Translations under genes and position numbers: made by a program | The notes under the pieces: generated by a model | Database searches by the model: none | What the model was told of the DNA's origin: nothing | Seen by the model: only the letters and a program-made list of their open reading frames with translations | IMG/VR virus record: IMGVR_UViG_3300050016_000130 | Span: 1 to 48,340 of that record | Length of the DNA: 48,340 nt | Strand: one strand, 5' to 3' | DNA from: a virus | Part shown: one piece after another, positions 22,696 through 30,626 of the stretch | How the letters are laid out: each line of letters opens with the position of its first letter | How positions within the stretch are numbered: position 1 is the stretch's first letter

Positions 22696-23265
22696 TTACT
22701 TGCTGCCGACAATATGAATGAGTGCGGTGATCGCGGTCGCGCCCGGATTGTAGACGCAAAAAAGGTCTGTCGTGGCAACGCTCGCGCCAGCGCCCGGGCC
22801 GATCCACTCCTTGCGGTAGTAACACGTCTCGTACACGGTCGCGCCCGTGCCGCCCCACGCGCCGCCCCAGCCGTGGGTCACGCCGCGCGGTCCGATTTCC
22901 AGGTAGTTGAGCGCGTCGGGAGCCGTGCCGCCAGCGGGGTAAAGGACGGCGACCAGGAAATAGGTCAGCGAAGTAAACGCCAACGCCGTGCCAAACGGGT
23001 CATTGTCAGCCCCGCCGTACAACGCGACGTTCTTCGCCGTCGTCGCGCCGATCGAGCCGACCCAGCTATATTCGCTGTTGACGATCAAATTGCCGCTGGT
23101 AATGCTGGCCGGCGTGCCGTAAAGGAAAGCCGGATTCGGCAGAACAGCGCCGCCGCTTCCTTGCGGGCCCGCGTTCAGGGCGGCAACGAGTGACGAGCCG
23201 ATGAGTCCGGCGTTGTACGTGAAAGTGGCGTTCAGGTTTGTTGAGCCGGTGAGTGTCTGAGCCAT
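22696..23265 (-). CDS. Beta-rich structural protein
   Basis: 189 residues, Gly/Ala/Thr/Tyr-rich strands (N-L-N-A-T-F-T-Y-N-A-G, N-L-I-V-N-S-E-Y-S-W-V-G). It lies between tail terminator and tube genes. A second tube-like protein, tail decoration or Ig-like virion protein are all possible. Confidence 0.6.
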   Translation of the reverse strand: MAQTLTGSTNLNATFTYNAGLIGSSLVAALNAGPQGSGGAVLPNPAFLYGTPASITSGNLIVNSEYSWVGSIGATTAKNVALYGGADNDPFGTALAFTSLTYFLVAVLYPAGGTAPDALNYLEIGPRGVTHGWGGAWGGTGATVYETCYYRKEWIGPGAGASVATTDLFCVYNPGATAITALIHIVGSK

Positions 23266-23271
23266 GGCTTG

Positions 23272-23706
23272 TCATCCTTGACAAAAGAACTCGAAACGAT
23301 CCGTCGAAATAACCACGTACTGCGCCTTCGTCGTGGCGGTGTCTTGCTCCATCGCGCCCGGCACGCGTACTTGATGCAACGTTGTCAGCGTTCGTCCGCT
23401 CGCCAGCGTGAGCGTGAGTCGCCCCATGCTCATCATTGCCGCGTCGATCGCCCGCTGAATCGGTCCTAGCGCCGTTGTGCCGCCTTCGATTCCCCAGGTC
23501 CGGAACTCGACCGTGAATACTTGGAAGTATGTCACGTCAGAGGTTCGCGTGATCGCTCCGGGCGTCACCAGGAACGAAGCGTAAGGGGCAACGCCTGCTT
23601 CCGGCTCGCGGCCCATCACCAGCGAAGTCACCAATCCCGTCAGCGTGGCGTTTGCGTTCCATAGCTGCTTGACGGCTTCCTGCACGTCCTCGGTGGTAAC
23701 GCTCAT
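23272..23706 (-). CDS. Tail terminator / completion candidate (DUF3168-like position)
   Basis: 144 residues, ATGA overlap with the gp10-like gene. Begins with V-Q-E-A-V-K-Q-L-W-N-A-N and has a strand-rich core (Y-F-Q-V-F-T-V-E-F-R-T-W-G), then A-I-D-A-A-M-M-S. Fold pattern and place match tail terminator proteins that cap the tube at the neck. Confidence 0.65.
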   Translation of the reverse strand: MSVTTEDVQEAVKQLWNANATLTGLVTSLVMGREPEAGVAPYASFLVTPGAITRTSDVTYFQVFTVEFRTWGIEGGTTALGPIQRAIDAAMMSMGRLTLTLASGRTLTTLHQVRVPGAMEQDTATTKAQYVVISTDRFEFFCQG

Positions 23707-24170
23707 CGGTCATTCCTGAATCCGGCCGTCGCCAAGGCGGATAGCTGCGGCCGCATTTCGTCAAGCAAGTCGATCAAGCCTTTGCGGCCGCCATTGTTGC
23801 CGCGGCCAAACTCCAAGAAAAGCAAGTGATGATCACCCTCCACATAGCCCACGCGGACATAGAGCGTTTTCATCACCTCCGCGACCGTGTGCGGCTCATG
23901 CGTGATCGACTTTTGCCCCGCTCCCGTTCGCAGCTTCGGATACTCGCCTGGTCGCGACGGGTTATTGTAAATCCGGTACGTGCTTCCAACCGGGCCGCCC
24001 GTCTTGGTTGCGCTGGTGTCGCGTACCCGTTTTTGCTTATAAAACGGGCTGTGCGTACTCACCTTCTGCCGCAAGGTGTTTTCGTAGAGCACGGCGGCCG
24101 CCAGCAAGTTTTCGGCCGCTTGCTTTTGGATCGCTGCAAACGCCGCGTCGCCGTTCCATTCGGTTGTCAT
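23703..24170 (-). CDS. HK97 gp10-like neck/tail completion protein
   Basis: 155 residues. N-terminal helix, then S-P-F-Y-K-Q-K-R-V-R-D-T-S, Y-R-I-Y-N-N-P-S-R-P-G-E-Y-P, and V-G-Y-V-E-G-D-H-H-L-L-F-L-E-F-G. The G-x-Y-A/H-x-x-L-E-F-G ending is typical of gp10-type head-tail joining proteins. It stands after the connector gene as in other siphophages. Confidence 0.75.
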   Translation of the reverse strand: MTTEWNGDAAFAAIQKQAAENLLAAAVLYENTLRQKVSTHSPFYKQKRVRDTSATKTGGPVGSTYRIYNNPSRPGEYPKLRTGAGQKSITHEPHTVAEVMKTLYVRVGYVEGDHHLLFLEFGRGNNGGRKGLIDLLDEMRPQLSALATAGFRNDR

Positions 24171-24257
24171 GGCTTCACGCGGTTACTTTCCAGCCGGCCG
24201 CTTTTCGAGCCCTTTTTCCTTGAGCAATGCCGCCACGTCGTCAACGTGCAGGCAATC

Positions 24258-24956
24258 TTATGGCGGGGCACTCGTCACCGTCGGCCATCGCAATTCACAA
24301 TCGACGCTCTGTAGCTGGTCAATCCGGTCGGCGTCGTGCCAGCTTTTCACTTCGTAGATGTTGCCAGCGTCATCTACGATTTGATCCTCAATCGTGAGAT
24401 ACAACCGTTGGCTGACCCAGACGGTGTATTTCTTGACGGTCAGGCGCTTCCCGCGTTCGTCGGCCTGTCCGCCCTCTTGCTCCTGAATCCGTGCCGCGAT
24501 GCCGCTGTAAACCGCCGTGTACGTCCCGTAGACCCTGCCGCCCGCGTTGTCCGTTGTCCCTGTCCATGCTGGCGGGCGATTCACGCTCAAGAGCCGGTAA
24601 AGCTGGTAGGCAAGGATCATGTCCCGCGTCATGCACTTGTAGGTGCTCGCCAGTGTGTTCAGTTGCCGCTCAAGGATCGTGTAGACCACGCTGCCGCCGT
24701 CGGTCACAAGGTCGCCCGGCTTCGGCGCTTGCTGTCCGGTTGCTCCCGCGGCATCGACCAAAACTTTCGGCAGATGCCAGACTAAATCTTGAGCGGTGTA
24801 AACCCCGCCGCTGGGGGCAAGTTCCTTGAAGCCGGGGGCACGTCGCTTGACCGCTGGAATCTGGAACACCGTCGGGCCGCCGTTGGTGATGCTGGTGAGC
24901 GTGACCGGCTCAAGTTTTTGCCACATCTTGTAATTATTGCCGGTTGGGATGCTCAC
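24258..24956 (-). CDS. Head-tail connector/stopper candidate
   Basis: 232 residues. The C-terminal half (L-Y-L-T-I-E-D-Q-I-V-D-D-A-G-N-I-Y-E-V) is like head-closure proteins. The N-terminal part is mixed. After its TAA the same frame stays open for 24 codons (L-L-K-E-K-G-L-E-K-R-P-A-G-K) to 24183; no good start exists there, so this may be readthrough or chance. Confidence 0.6.
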   Translation of the reverse strand: MSIPTGNNYKMWQKLEPVTLTSITNGGPTVFQIPAVKRRAPGFKELAPSGGVYTAQDLVWHLPKVLVDAAGATGQQAPKPGDLVTDGGSVVYTILERQLNTLASTYKCMTRDMILAYQLYRLLSVNRPPAWTGTTDNAGGRVYGTYTAVYSGIAARIQEQEGGQADERGKRLTVKKYTVWVSQRLYLTIEDQIVDDAGNIYEVKSWHDADRIDQLQSVDCELRWPTVTSAPP

Positions 24957-25153
24957 GGTTTCTTTTCCGTTTCCCCGTAGTCCGGAACGAAGGCCCGTTT
25001 CGCTTCGCGGCAGAAGCGCTCAAACTCTGCCGCCTGAATGTCTACGGTTGCGGCGCTCATCGAAGAAATCTGTTCATGCTCGAACATCGCCGAGTAGGTC
25101 TTGACGCACGATCCATTGTCGACGTTGATAGTCAACGTCCGCTGTACGATCAT
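24953..25153 (-). CDS. Small structural-region protein
   Basis: 66 residues, ATGA overlap with the connector gene. Strand-rich start (I-V-Q-R-T-L-T-I-N-V-D-N-G-S), then an acidic/basic helix with F-C-R-E-A-K-R. Function unknown. Confidence 0.65.
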   Translation of the reverse strand: MIVQRTLTINVDNGSCVKTYSAMFEHEQISSMSAATVDIQAAEFERFCREAKRAFVPDYGETEKKP

Positions 25154-25175
25154 GGCAATTCCATTTCCGGGCGAA

Positions 25176-25415
25176 TTACATTTTCACGTATCCGCGGACC
25201 TCGAACGCGCCGTCTTCCTGCTGAATCAGGTGATCGAACTTGTCGAGAATTTCCTGCGCCTTCGCCATGTAGCCGGGGTAGTCGTAGCTCTCCCCGTCCA
25301 GCGAATACTGCGGCCGTGCCCCGTTGACCATTTCGTAAGCGATCTCGGCAGCAAGAGTCGCGGCAAGGTTGGCCTTTGCCGTGAGGTAAATCTGCTGTAC
25401 CGCTGCCGTGGCCAT
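25176..25415 (-). CDS. Small structural-region protein
   Basis: 79 residues: Ala-rich helix (Q-Q-I-Y-L-T-A-K-A-N-L-A-A-T-L), then Y-S-L-D-G-E-S-Y-D-Y-P-G-Y and an acidic helix, ending V-R-G-Y-V-K-M. This pattern occurs in small proteins near head-tail connectors in other phages; function unknown. Confidence 0.7.
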   Translation of the reverse strand: MATAAVQQIYLTAKANLAATLAAEIAYEMVNGARPQYSLDGESYDYPGYMAKAQEILDKFDHLIQQEDGAFEVRGYVKM

Positions 25416-25416
25416 A

Positions 25417-25668
25417 TCACGCCGCCAGTTTCAATCGGTGCTGATGCCGCGAACAGGCTTCAAAGTTCGGTGGCAGCACGGAGTAATTCGCCACGGTCGC
25501 AAGGCCGTTCCGCGTCGGCATCGTGGTGCAAGTCGGCGGGCTTTCGCGGCATTGCCCCTTGATGTCGGCCACGTTGTTTGGATCGGTTGGCAACTGATGC
25601 CAGTGCTTGCAGGTTCCGCATTGGAGCGGAGCGACTGCGTTGACATTGGCTGATTCGTTCAGGTCCAT
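25417..25668 (-). CDS. Small Cys-rich protein
   Basis: 83 residues. C-G-T-C-K-H-W at about 17, then G-Q-C-R-E-S-P-P-T-C and a late C-S-R-H. This arrangement recurs in small phage proteins that carry a Cys/His metal site in structural operons. Role unknown. Confidence 0.7.
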   Translation of the reverse strand: MDLNESANVNAVAPLQCGTCKHWHQLPTDPNNVADIKGQCRESPPTCTTMPTRNGLATVANYSVLPPNFEACSRHQHRLKLAA

Positions 25669-25691
25669 CGGTGTCCTTCATCGGGCGAAGG

Positions 25692-25736
25692 AAAAGAAAA
25701 ACCCGCGCCGCCATGCGGGGGCAGTAGCGGCACGGG
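25692..25736 (-). terminator. Strong intrinsic terminator between head and connector blocks
   Basis: Minus strand CCCGTGCCGC/GCGGCGCGGG (10 bp with one G-U) and then TTTTTCTTTTC. It follows the stop at 25763 and would lower expression of the connector/tail genes relative to the capsid genes. Confidence 0.75.
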
Positions 25737-25762
25737 CGGAGGAAACAGGCGAGCCTTCAAAA

Positions 25763-26428
25763 TCACGCCAAATCTGCGGTCACCTCGTCCCAGGCCACGC
25801 TGAGCACGTACTTTGCGGTCGTGCCGGTGTCGGCCAGCACTCCCCACGTGAAGGCGAAGCCCGGCGCGACGACGAAGCCGAGATGCGACACGTCCACCGT
25901 GTAGCCGTTGCCGGTCACGGTCGCGGCGAGCGTGTTGATGCCGCCGAGAAGCATCCAAGCCGTGCCGGTCGCAATCGTCTTGCCCACGTCGATGAATCCG
26001 GTGCAGAGACCGAAGCCGCGGCTGCACTGCGTCTTGATGTTGCTGCCGTTGGCAACCAGGGCGGTCGCGAGGGGCAGCGGAGCGATGCCGCCGAACAGAC
26101 CGAAACCGGCCGCGCCTTCCGTGCCGCTGCCGTAGTGAGCGGAAACGCGCTTGATGTGGTACAATTTGCCGCCGCCTTGGTTGGCGTTGTAAAGGCAAAT
26201 CGGGCTGGTCGTGGTCGGCAAATCGACCACGGGCACGACGGCAGCCGCAGCCACGGCCATGCCGCCGTGGAAGGACATGGCCGCGCGGCCCATTTCAAAG
26301 CCCTGCTGTTCGCATTGCGCGATTCGCTGCGATTGCAACCGGGTGAGGTTGATTTCCTGTTCCGTACCCGTCCCAACCGGGGCGAGTACGGCAACGCTGC
26401 CGAGACTGGAGGACGGGCTGGTGGACAT
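25763..26428 (-). CDS. Gly/Ala-rich structural protein
   Basis: 221 residues from ATG 26428, with GGAAGGA upstream. The N-terminal 60 are helical (Q-E-I-N-L-T-R-L-Q-S-Q-R-I). The rest is Gly/Ala/Val/Thr beta structure (C-L-Y-N-A-N-Q-G-G-G, V-S-H-L-G-F-V-V-A-P-G-F). Between two terminators after the capsid gene; possibly a decoration or neck protein. Confidence 0.6.
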   Translation of the reverse strand: MSTSPSSSLGSVAVLAPVGTGTEQEINLTRLQSQRIAQCEQQGFEMGRAAMSFHGGMAVAAAAVVPVVDLPTTTSPICLYNANQGGGKLYHIKRVSAHYGSGTEGAAGFGLFGGIAPLPLATALVANGSNIKTQCSRGFGLCTGFIDVGKTIATGTAWMLLGGINTLAATVTGNGYTVDVSHLGFVVAPGFAFTWGVLADTGTTAKYVLSVAWDEVTADLA

Positions 26429-26491
26429 TGTGAGATTCCTTCCGTGGAAAGTAGGGGTCAAAAAGTCAATCCGTGTTTCGTTGTCGCCGGC

Positions 26492-27049
26492 TTACGTCGT
26501 CGGCTGCATCGCTGCGGTCGCGGCTGCCCGCGTCGGCCTCGGTTGATTCGCCGGCAAGGTCATCAGCCGGTGCTTGTGGCTGCTGATTCCACAGACTTTC
26601 AGATAAATCGCGCCGGCCTCAAGGTCGCCGTGAGCCGAGATCACCAATTCGGGATGCTCGCCGATCGACGGGCCTTTCTTGACGACGCCGTTTTCCTCCG
26701 TGCTGCTGTCGAGGTAGACGCGGAAGCGCGGCTCGGCCGTGCCGTAGGTCTTGTCAACGATATCCTGCGTGCGATCTTTCGCCGGCCGCGAGGCTTCGAG
26801 CTTCCAGTCCTCAAAGGCTTTGTCGAGGATCAGCTTGTTTTTCGGGTCGAGCATTTCGGCACGCACGCGGGCGTCATGCTCCAAGCTGGCAATGCGGGCT
26901 TGCAGTTCCGCCGTCGCAGCGCTCGCCACGTTCGGGGCCGGCTGATTCCGTTCGCGTTCGAGCACGTCCAGGCGGCTCTGCAATTCCCGCAGCATGGTAG
27001 CCGGCACGCTCACCATTTCATCGGGTTGCTTCTGTTTCTCATTGGCCAT
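26492..27049 (-). CDS. Coiled-coil plus beta-domain protein after the capsid gene
   Basis: 185 residues. Residues about 12-70 are a Glu/Arg/Ala coiled coil (M-L-R-E-L-Q-S-R-L-D-V-L-E-R-E-R). A later mixed domain has R-F-R-V-Y-L-D-S-S and G-D-L-E-A-G-A-I-Y-L-K-V-C-G-I. Unknown function, probably virion-related by position. Confidence 0.65.
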   Translation of the reverse strand: MANEKQKQPDEMVSVPATMLRELQSRLDVLERERNQPAPNVASAATAELQARIASLEHDARVRAEMLDPKNKLILDKAFEDWKLEASRPAKDRTQDIVDKTYGTAEPRFRVYLDSSTEENGVVKKGPSIGEHPELVISAHGDLEAGAIYLKVCGISSHKHRLMTLPANQPRPTRAAATAAMQPTT

Positions 27050-27073
27050 GACTGCATCCTTGCGGGCGAAAGT

Positions 27074-27107
27074 AAAAACCAGCGGAGTAAGGCTACGCCT
27101 CCGCTGG
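27074..27107 (-). terminator. Intrinsic terminator directly after the major capsid gene
   Basis: CCAGCGGAG/CTCCGCTGG, a perfect 9-bp stem, 11-base loop, followed on the minus strand by TTTTTACTTT. Starts 25 bases after the capsid stop. Confidence 0.8.
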
Positions 27108-27132
27108 CCTGTTCCAGCCGGGGACGGGTGGA

Positions 27133-28320
27133 TTACGTGTTGTTGCGAGTCAAGAAACGCGGTTCCATCATCATCGCCACGCCGCGATAGCCGAAGCGCT
27201 TGCGGCTCCAGATGTCCCGCTCGAACTTGGCTTCGTTATTGTCCACGGCGTCGAGCGATTCGATGTCCCACATTTGCCGCCACTCAAGCGCGGCCATGAA
27301 GTCGCCGTAAAACCATTGCGAAGTCGAGCCGGTGCGGGCTTTCACGTACTGATTCGAGAGGATTTCCGGCCGGCGAGAGCCGAGCGGGTTTTCGCCCTCG
27401 GTGCGGATCGTCGTGGCCTGTGCCCGCATGTCAACCGTCGAAACGCTTGTCGCGCGGATGATACGTTCGGCGGTCCGGAGCAACGCGGACGGAACGAGAA
27501 TTTGCGGATTCGTCGGCACGCCGATGGGCTCGTTGGTGTCGGGGGAAACCATCGCGTCGAAAAGCAGGTCGGCCTTTTCGAGCGCCCGCCATTCGTTCGC
27601 CTGCCCGTCGAGTGCGTTACCGGTTTGATCGTTGACGTACGCGCCGGCCAGCAAATACGTGTTCGTGTACACGTTATTTCTGTTGTAAGGGTTCTTGCCG
27701 TTGCTCGCCGTGGCCACGTCGATGACCTCTTTTTCGATCACGACGCCGAGCGCTTCCGCGCCCTTGCTGCCGGTGTTGAGGATTTCGCCCGTGCGATCCG
27801 TGACGACGGATTCACGCGAGAAGCCCAGCTCGAAGCCATGCTTGACCGTCGGCGGGGTGTCCGTCCAATTTTCGTTGAGGCCGAGTTTCGGGTAGGGCCG
27901 GCCTTCGCCGATGGGTTCGACAAGGCCGGGGCTGACGGGCCCAATGCCGGGGACGCGCTCGCCGTTCATGAACATGGTCGGCACAACGCGAGCGAGCCGA
28001 CGCCAGATGAGTACCGGGGCGTTGAATGCCTTCTTGATTGTCGTGAAATAAATCTGCCCGGTGATGTTGGAGAAGTCGCCGGTGGAAACATAGTCGGCGG
28101 CCTCGCGGAGTGCCGCGGTTGAGCCGTGGCCGCGCCCGTAGCCGATTTCCCAGAGCAATTCAGCGCCGCGCCCCTCCGGGTGCATGGCGACGAACAAATC
28201 CTGGAAGCTGAAATTCTCCGGCTTGTACGTGCCGTTTTCCAGATTCTCGCTGAGCTGGATCATGCACCGTTCCGGCTCGGCTTGATACTGGCGGGCCAAA
28301 TCTTTGACGTTCAGGCGCAT
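27133..28320 (-). CDS. Major capsid protein (HK97-fold candidate)
   Basis: 395 residues from ATG 28320, with AAGGA eight bases upstream; upstream in-frame ATGs at 28329 and 28368 lack that site. Begins M-R-L-N-V-K-D-L-A-R-Q-Y. Contains long mixed alpha/beta segments, P-Q-I-L-V-P-S-A-L-L-R-T-A-E-R and a C-terminus F-E-R-D-I-W-S-R-K-R-F-G-Y. Its place after a protease-scaffold gene, its length and a strong following terminator support the assignment. No recognised family signature. Confidence 0.8.
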   Translation of the reverse strand: MRLNVKDLARQYQAEPERCMIQLSENLENGTYKPENFSFQDLFVAMHPEGRGAELLWEIGYGRGHGSTAALREAADYVSTGDFSNITGQIYFTTIKKAFNAPVLIWRRLARVVPTMFMNGERVPGIGPVSPGLVEPIGEGRPYPKLGLNENWTDTPPTVKHGFELGFSRESVVTDRTGEILNTGSKGAEALGVVIEKEVIDVATASNGKNPYNRNNVYTNTYLLAGAYVNDQTGNALDGQANEWRALEKADLLFDAMVSPDTNEPIGVPTNPQILVPSALLRTAERIIRATSVSTVDMRAQATTIRTEGENPLGSRRPEILSNQYVKARTGSTSQWFYGDFMAALEWRQMWDIESLDAVDNNEAKFERDIWSRKRFGYRGVAMMMEPRFLTRNNT

Positions 28321-28428
28321 GTTTTGCATCCTTGCAAAAGTTTGAGCGAAAGCGTGTCGGGCTGGCATCCGTGTCCCGGGTCGCCACGCATAAACGTCCC
28401 CAGGCAGACTAGGCCGTTAGCCCGAATC

Positions 28429-29166
28429 TCAGTAAAGCGGCGCCCGGCTTTGCTCCCACGCCGAGTAATCGACGTTGAGGCTTTCCGGGGTCGTGCTGCC
28501 GTTTTTGCAGCATACGAAAAACTGCATGGCCGCCGCGCCGGTGTAGGTCAGTTGATCCTTGATCAGATTCTGGCCCGGCCGGCCGGTCGCGAGCAAAAGC
28601 TGCGTATCGTTGATCCAATAGCTGACTTCGGCGATGGTCGCGGAAACCGGGTTGATCTCGATGCGGAGCACTTGGTAGCTCGCGCCGCCCACGGCCTTGG
28701 TCGAGGTGTTGAAATTCTGGACGGTGCCGACGCTTGAGCAGGTTTGCCAAACGAGCGCGCCGGGCACCTTGTACATGACCGCACCGCTGAAGCTGGTCTT
28801 GGGGATGCCAGTCGTGTCTTGCAGCGAAGCCGCGCCGACGCTCGACATGAAGCCGAAGCCGATGATGGCTTGGTTCGTGTTCGCTTCGCTGTACTGGAGA
28901 TAGATTTCCCCGTAGAGGTTTTTTCCGGATTGGATTTTGAAGAGACTGTTTGTCGTGGCCACGTAGACTTCGCGGTTGGCGGAGCTGTCCACGGGCGTCA
29001 ACTGCAACACGCCGTCGGGCAAGGTCGCGGATACTGCCGCCGCGCCGCTGCCGGCCGTGGTGGTTGTCCACTTGTTGCCGCTGGTGTAGTTATTCCAATC
29101 CTCGAAATCGCCGTGCGTGCGGCGCTTTTCGAGGGAATCATGCAGGTCTACTTTTCCCATGCCCAT
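28429..29166 (-). CDS. Beta-sandwich (lectin-like) structural protein
   Basis: 245 residues between protease and capsid. N-terminal 35 polar residues (D-F-E-D-W-N-N-Y), then Gly/Ser/Thr/Val strands in a concanavalin-like layout (G-E-I-Y-L-Q-Y-S-E, L-R-I-E-I-N-P-V, V-S-Y-W-I-N-D-T-Q-L-L). Lectin-like folds are used as capsid decorations. The place just before the capsid gene fits a decoration protein; unproven. Confidence 0.6.
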   Translation of the reverse strand: MGMGKVDLHDSLEKRRTHGDFEDWNNYTSGNKWTTTTAGSGAAAVSATLPDGVLQLTPVDSSANREVYVATTNSLFKIQSGKNLYGEIYLQYSEANTNQAIIGFGFMSSVGAASLQDTTGIPKTSFSGAVMYKVPGALVWQTCSSVGTVQNFNTSTKAVGGASYQVLRIEINPVSATIAEVSYWINDTQLLLATGRPGQNLIKDQLTYTGAAAMQFFVCCKNGSTTPESLNVDYSAWEQSRAPLY

Positions 29167-29221
29167 GAGCGTGTGTCCTTGCTTTGGGGGTGGTCTGTTT
29201 CAATCATCCGCGTCGTGCGGA

Positions 29222-30493
29222 TTAGCTGCGACGAAGCAAAAGCGTGGCCTGTTCTTTGGCGTCTTTCGGCAGGTTGCCGGATTCCTTGACGGTCGTGTTG
29301 CCGCTGCCCGTGCGGGGCAGGCCGGTGCCCTTCTTTTGTGGCTTGCCATTGGTGCCGCCGCGAAGCGATTCGATCAGCTTCTTGCGGGCTTTGTCGTTGG
29401 GCAGGGCGCAGAGGGCGTCGATGATCTCCGGAGCCGAGTCCTTCGAAGGCTGGTATTCGAGCGACTCGCAGAGGGTCCGCACGTTGTCCTTGGCTTCGAG
29501 CTTGGCGAGCCGTTCGCGGGATTCCTTCATTTCCTTTTTCTCGTCGTCCTTCTCCGACTTTTCCTTTTCCTTGCCCTCGGTTTCGTCGTTCTCTTCAACC
29601 GGCTTGTCGCCTTCCCCGCTGGCCGGTTCGTCCTCTTCGTCGCCGGTCAGCTTGAGGATCGCCAGAATCTTTTTCTTCTTGGCTTCCTGGTCGAGCGAAT
29701 CGTCGTTGAGGATCGCAACCATCGCTTTGCCAAGGTGGGCGCAATAGTCGGCGTCGTCCTCGGGCGCGGTAGCGGTCGCTTCGGCCGGCGCCACGTCAGC
29801 CGGCGCGTCAGGCTTCAGCAGCGAATCGGTCTCAAACAGGCGAACGAGCGCCTTGTTTTTCTTGCCGACAAGGTTTTCCAGGGCTTCGCGAAGGGTCATG
29901 GGATGTTCCTTTGACTCGTTGAGGGCAACCGTGCTGCCGCCGTCCGTCACGATGTCCACGGACCAAACTTTGTTGAAACGGTCGATGGCCAGGCGGCTGT
30001 TGACGATCTGGTAATGGCCGTCCGCGTTGATGGACAGAGCGAAAAGCGTCGGATTGCGTTCGGCGGCCTCGAAAAACTTGCTGGCTTCGGGGTCCGATTT
30101 GAGGATGTGCAGGTCGGCGAACGTCTGATTGCCTTCGCGCGACGGGTTGACGAGCCACGCCACGCGCTCATCGGTCGTGCGGTCGCGGTTCGGCTTGTCT
30201 TTTTCCGTGTGGTTTTTGTTGACCTTCTGCCCGCCGACGCCGCACGATTCGATCAGGCTGACAAGCGATTGATGGGCACTCGGCAGATAATCCGTGCCCT
30301 TGACGCCGGCCTTTCCGTGCGTGTTCGGCGACTTCTCGCCGAGTACCTTGACGTGATAAATAATGCCGGCTTCGCGATCGACGCGCATCTTGGAATCGGA
30401 TTCGTAGCTCTCCCGAATCGAGATCGTGTGATTGCCAGATTTGAGAAAGGGCTTCATGCCCTGGGCGCTTCCGCGCGTTGACATCCGTGTCAT
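29222..30493 (-). CDS. Prohead protease fused to scaffold
   Basis: 423 residues; shorter starts at 30484 or 30457 are possible. N-terminal domain (about 20-210) matches prohead serine proteases: G-I-I-Y-H-V-K-V-L-G, His95 in N-K-N-H-T-E-K-D, L-H-I-L-K-S-D-P-E-A, N-P-T-L-F-A-L-S-I-N-A with Ser154, and V-W-S-V-D-I-V-T-D-G. The remaining half is a Glu/Lys/Asp coiled coil ending in a Lys/Arg/Gly-rich tail, as expected for an internal scaffold that the protease removes. It stands before the capsid gene. Confidence 0.85.
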   Translation of the reverse strand: MTRMSTRGSAQGMKPFLKSGNHTISIRESYESDSKMRVDREAGIIYHVKVLGEKSPNTHGKAGVKGTDYLPSAHQSLVSLIESCGVGGQKVNKNHTEKDKPNRDRTTDERVAWLVNPSREGNQTFADLHILKSDPEASKFFEAAERNPTLFALSINADGHYQIVNSRLAIDRFNKVWSVDIVTDGGSTVALNESKEHPMTLREALENLVGKKNKALVRLFETDSLLKPDAPADVAPAEATATAPEDDADYCAHLGKAMVAILNDDSLDQEAKKKKILAILKLTGDEEDEPASGEGDKPVEENDETEGKEKEKSEKDDEKKEMKESRERLAKLEAKDNVRTLCESLEYQPSKDSAPEIIDALCALPNDKARKKLIESLRGGTNGKPQKKGTGLPRTGSGNTTVKESGNLPKDAKEQATLLLRRS

Positions 30494-30532
30494 GTTTCAG
30501 ATGATATGCGACGGGTGGGGATGGCGTCAACG

Positions 30533-30625
30533 CTATTGAGGGAGATAAACGAGAAAATAGACGGTGATTTCTTCTTCTTCCGTCTCGGGCGGAATCGTCA
30601 CCGTGATTGGATAATCCCATTCCAT
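30533..30625 (-). CDS. 30-residue acidic micro-protein
   Basis: ATG 30625 lies one base after the MuF-like stop. Thirty codons: P-I-T-V-T-I-P-P-E-T, then four Glu, then I-T-V-Y-F-L-V-Y-L-P-Q. Coupled position and protein-like sequence support it, but there is no Shine-Dalgarno of its own. Confidence 0.4.
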   Translation of the reverse strand: MEWDYPITVTIPPETEEEEITVYFLVYLPQ

Positions 30626-30626
30626 T

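Noticed and set aside
24183-24257. 24-codon in-frame continuation after the connector stop codon
   Set aside because: Protein-like tail but no readthrough signal and no credible start; left as a note on the connector gene.
25607-27190. 527-codon plus-strand open frame
   Set aside because: Arg/Gly/His-rich shadow of three well-supported minus-strand genes and two terminators; no Shine-Dalgarno and no family resemblance.
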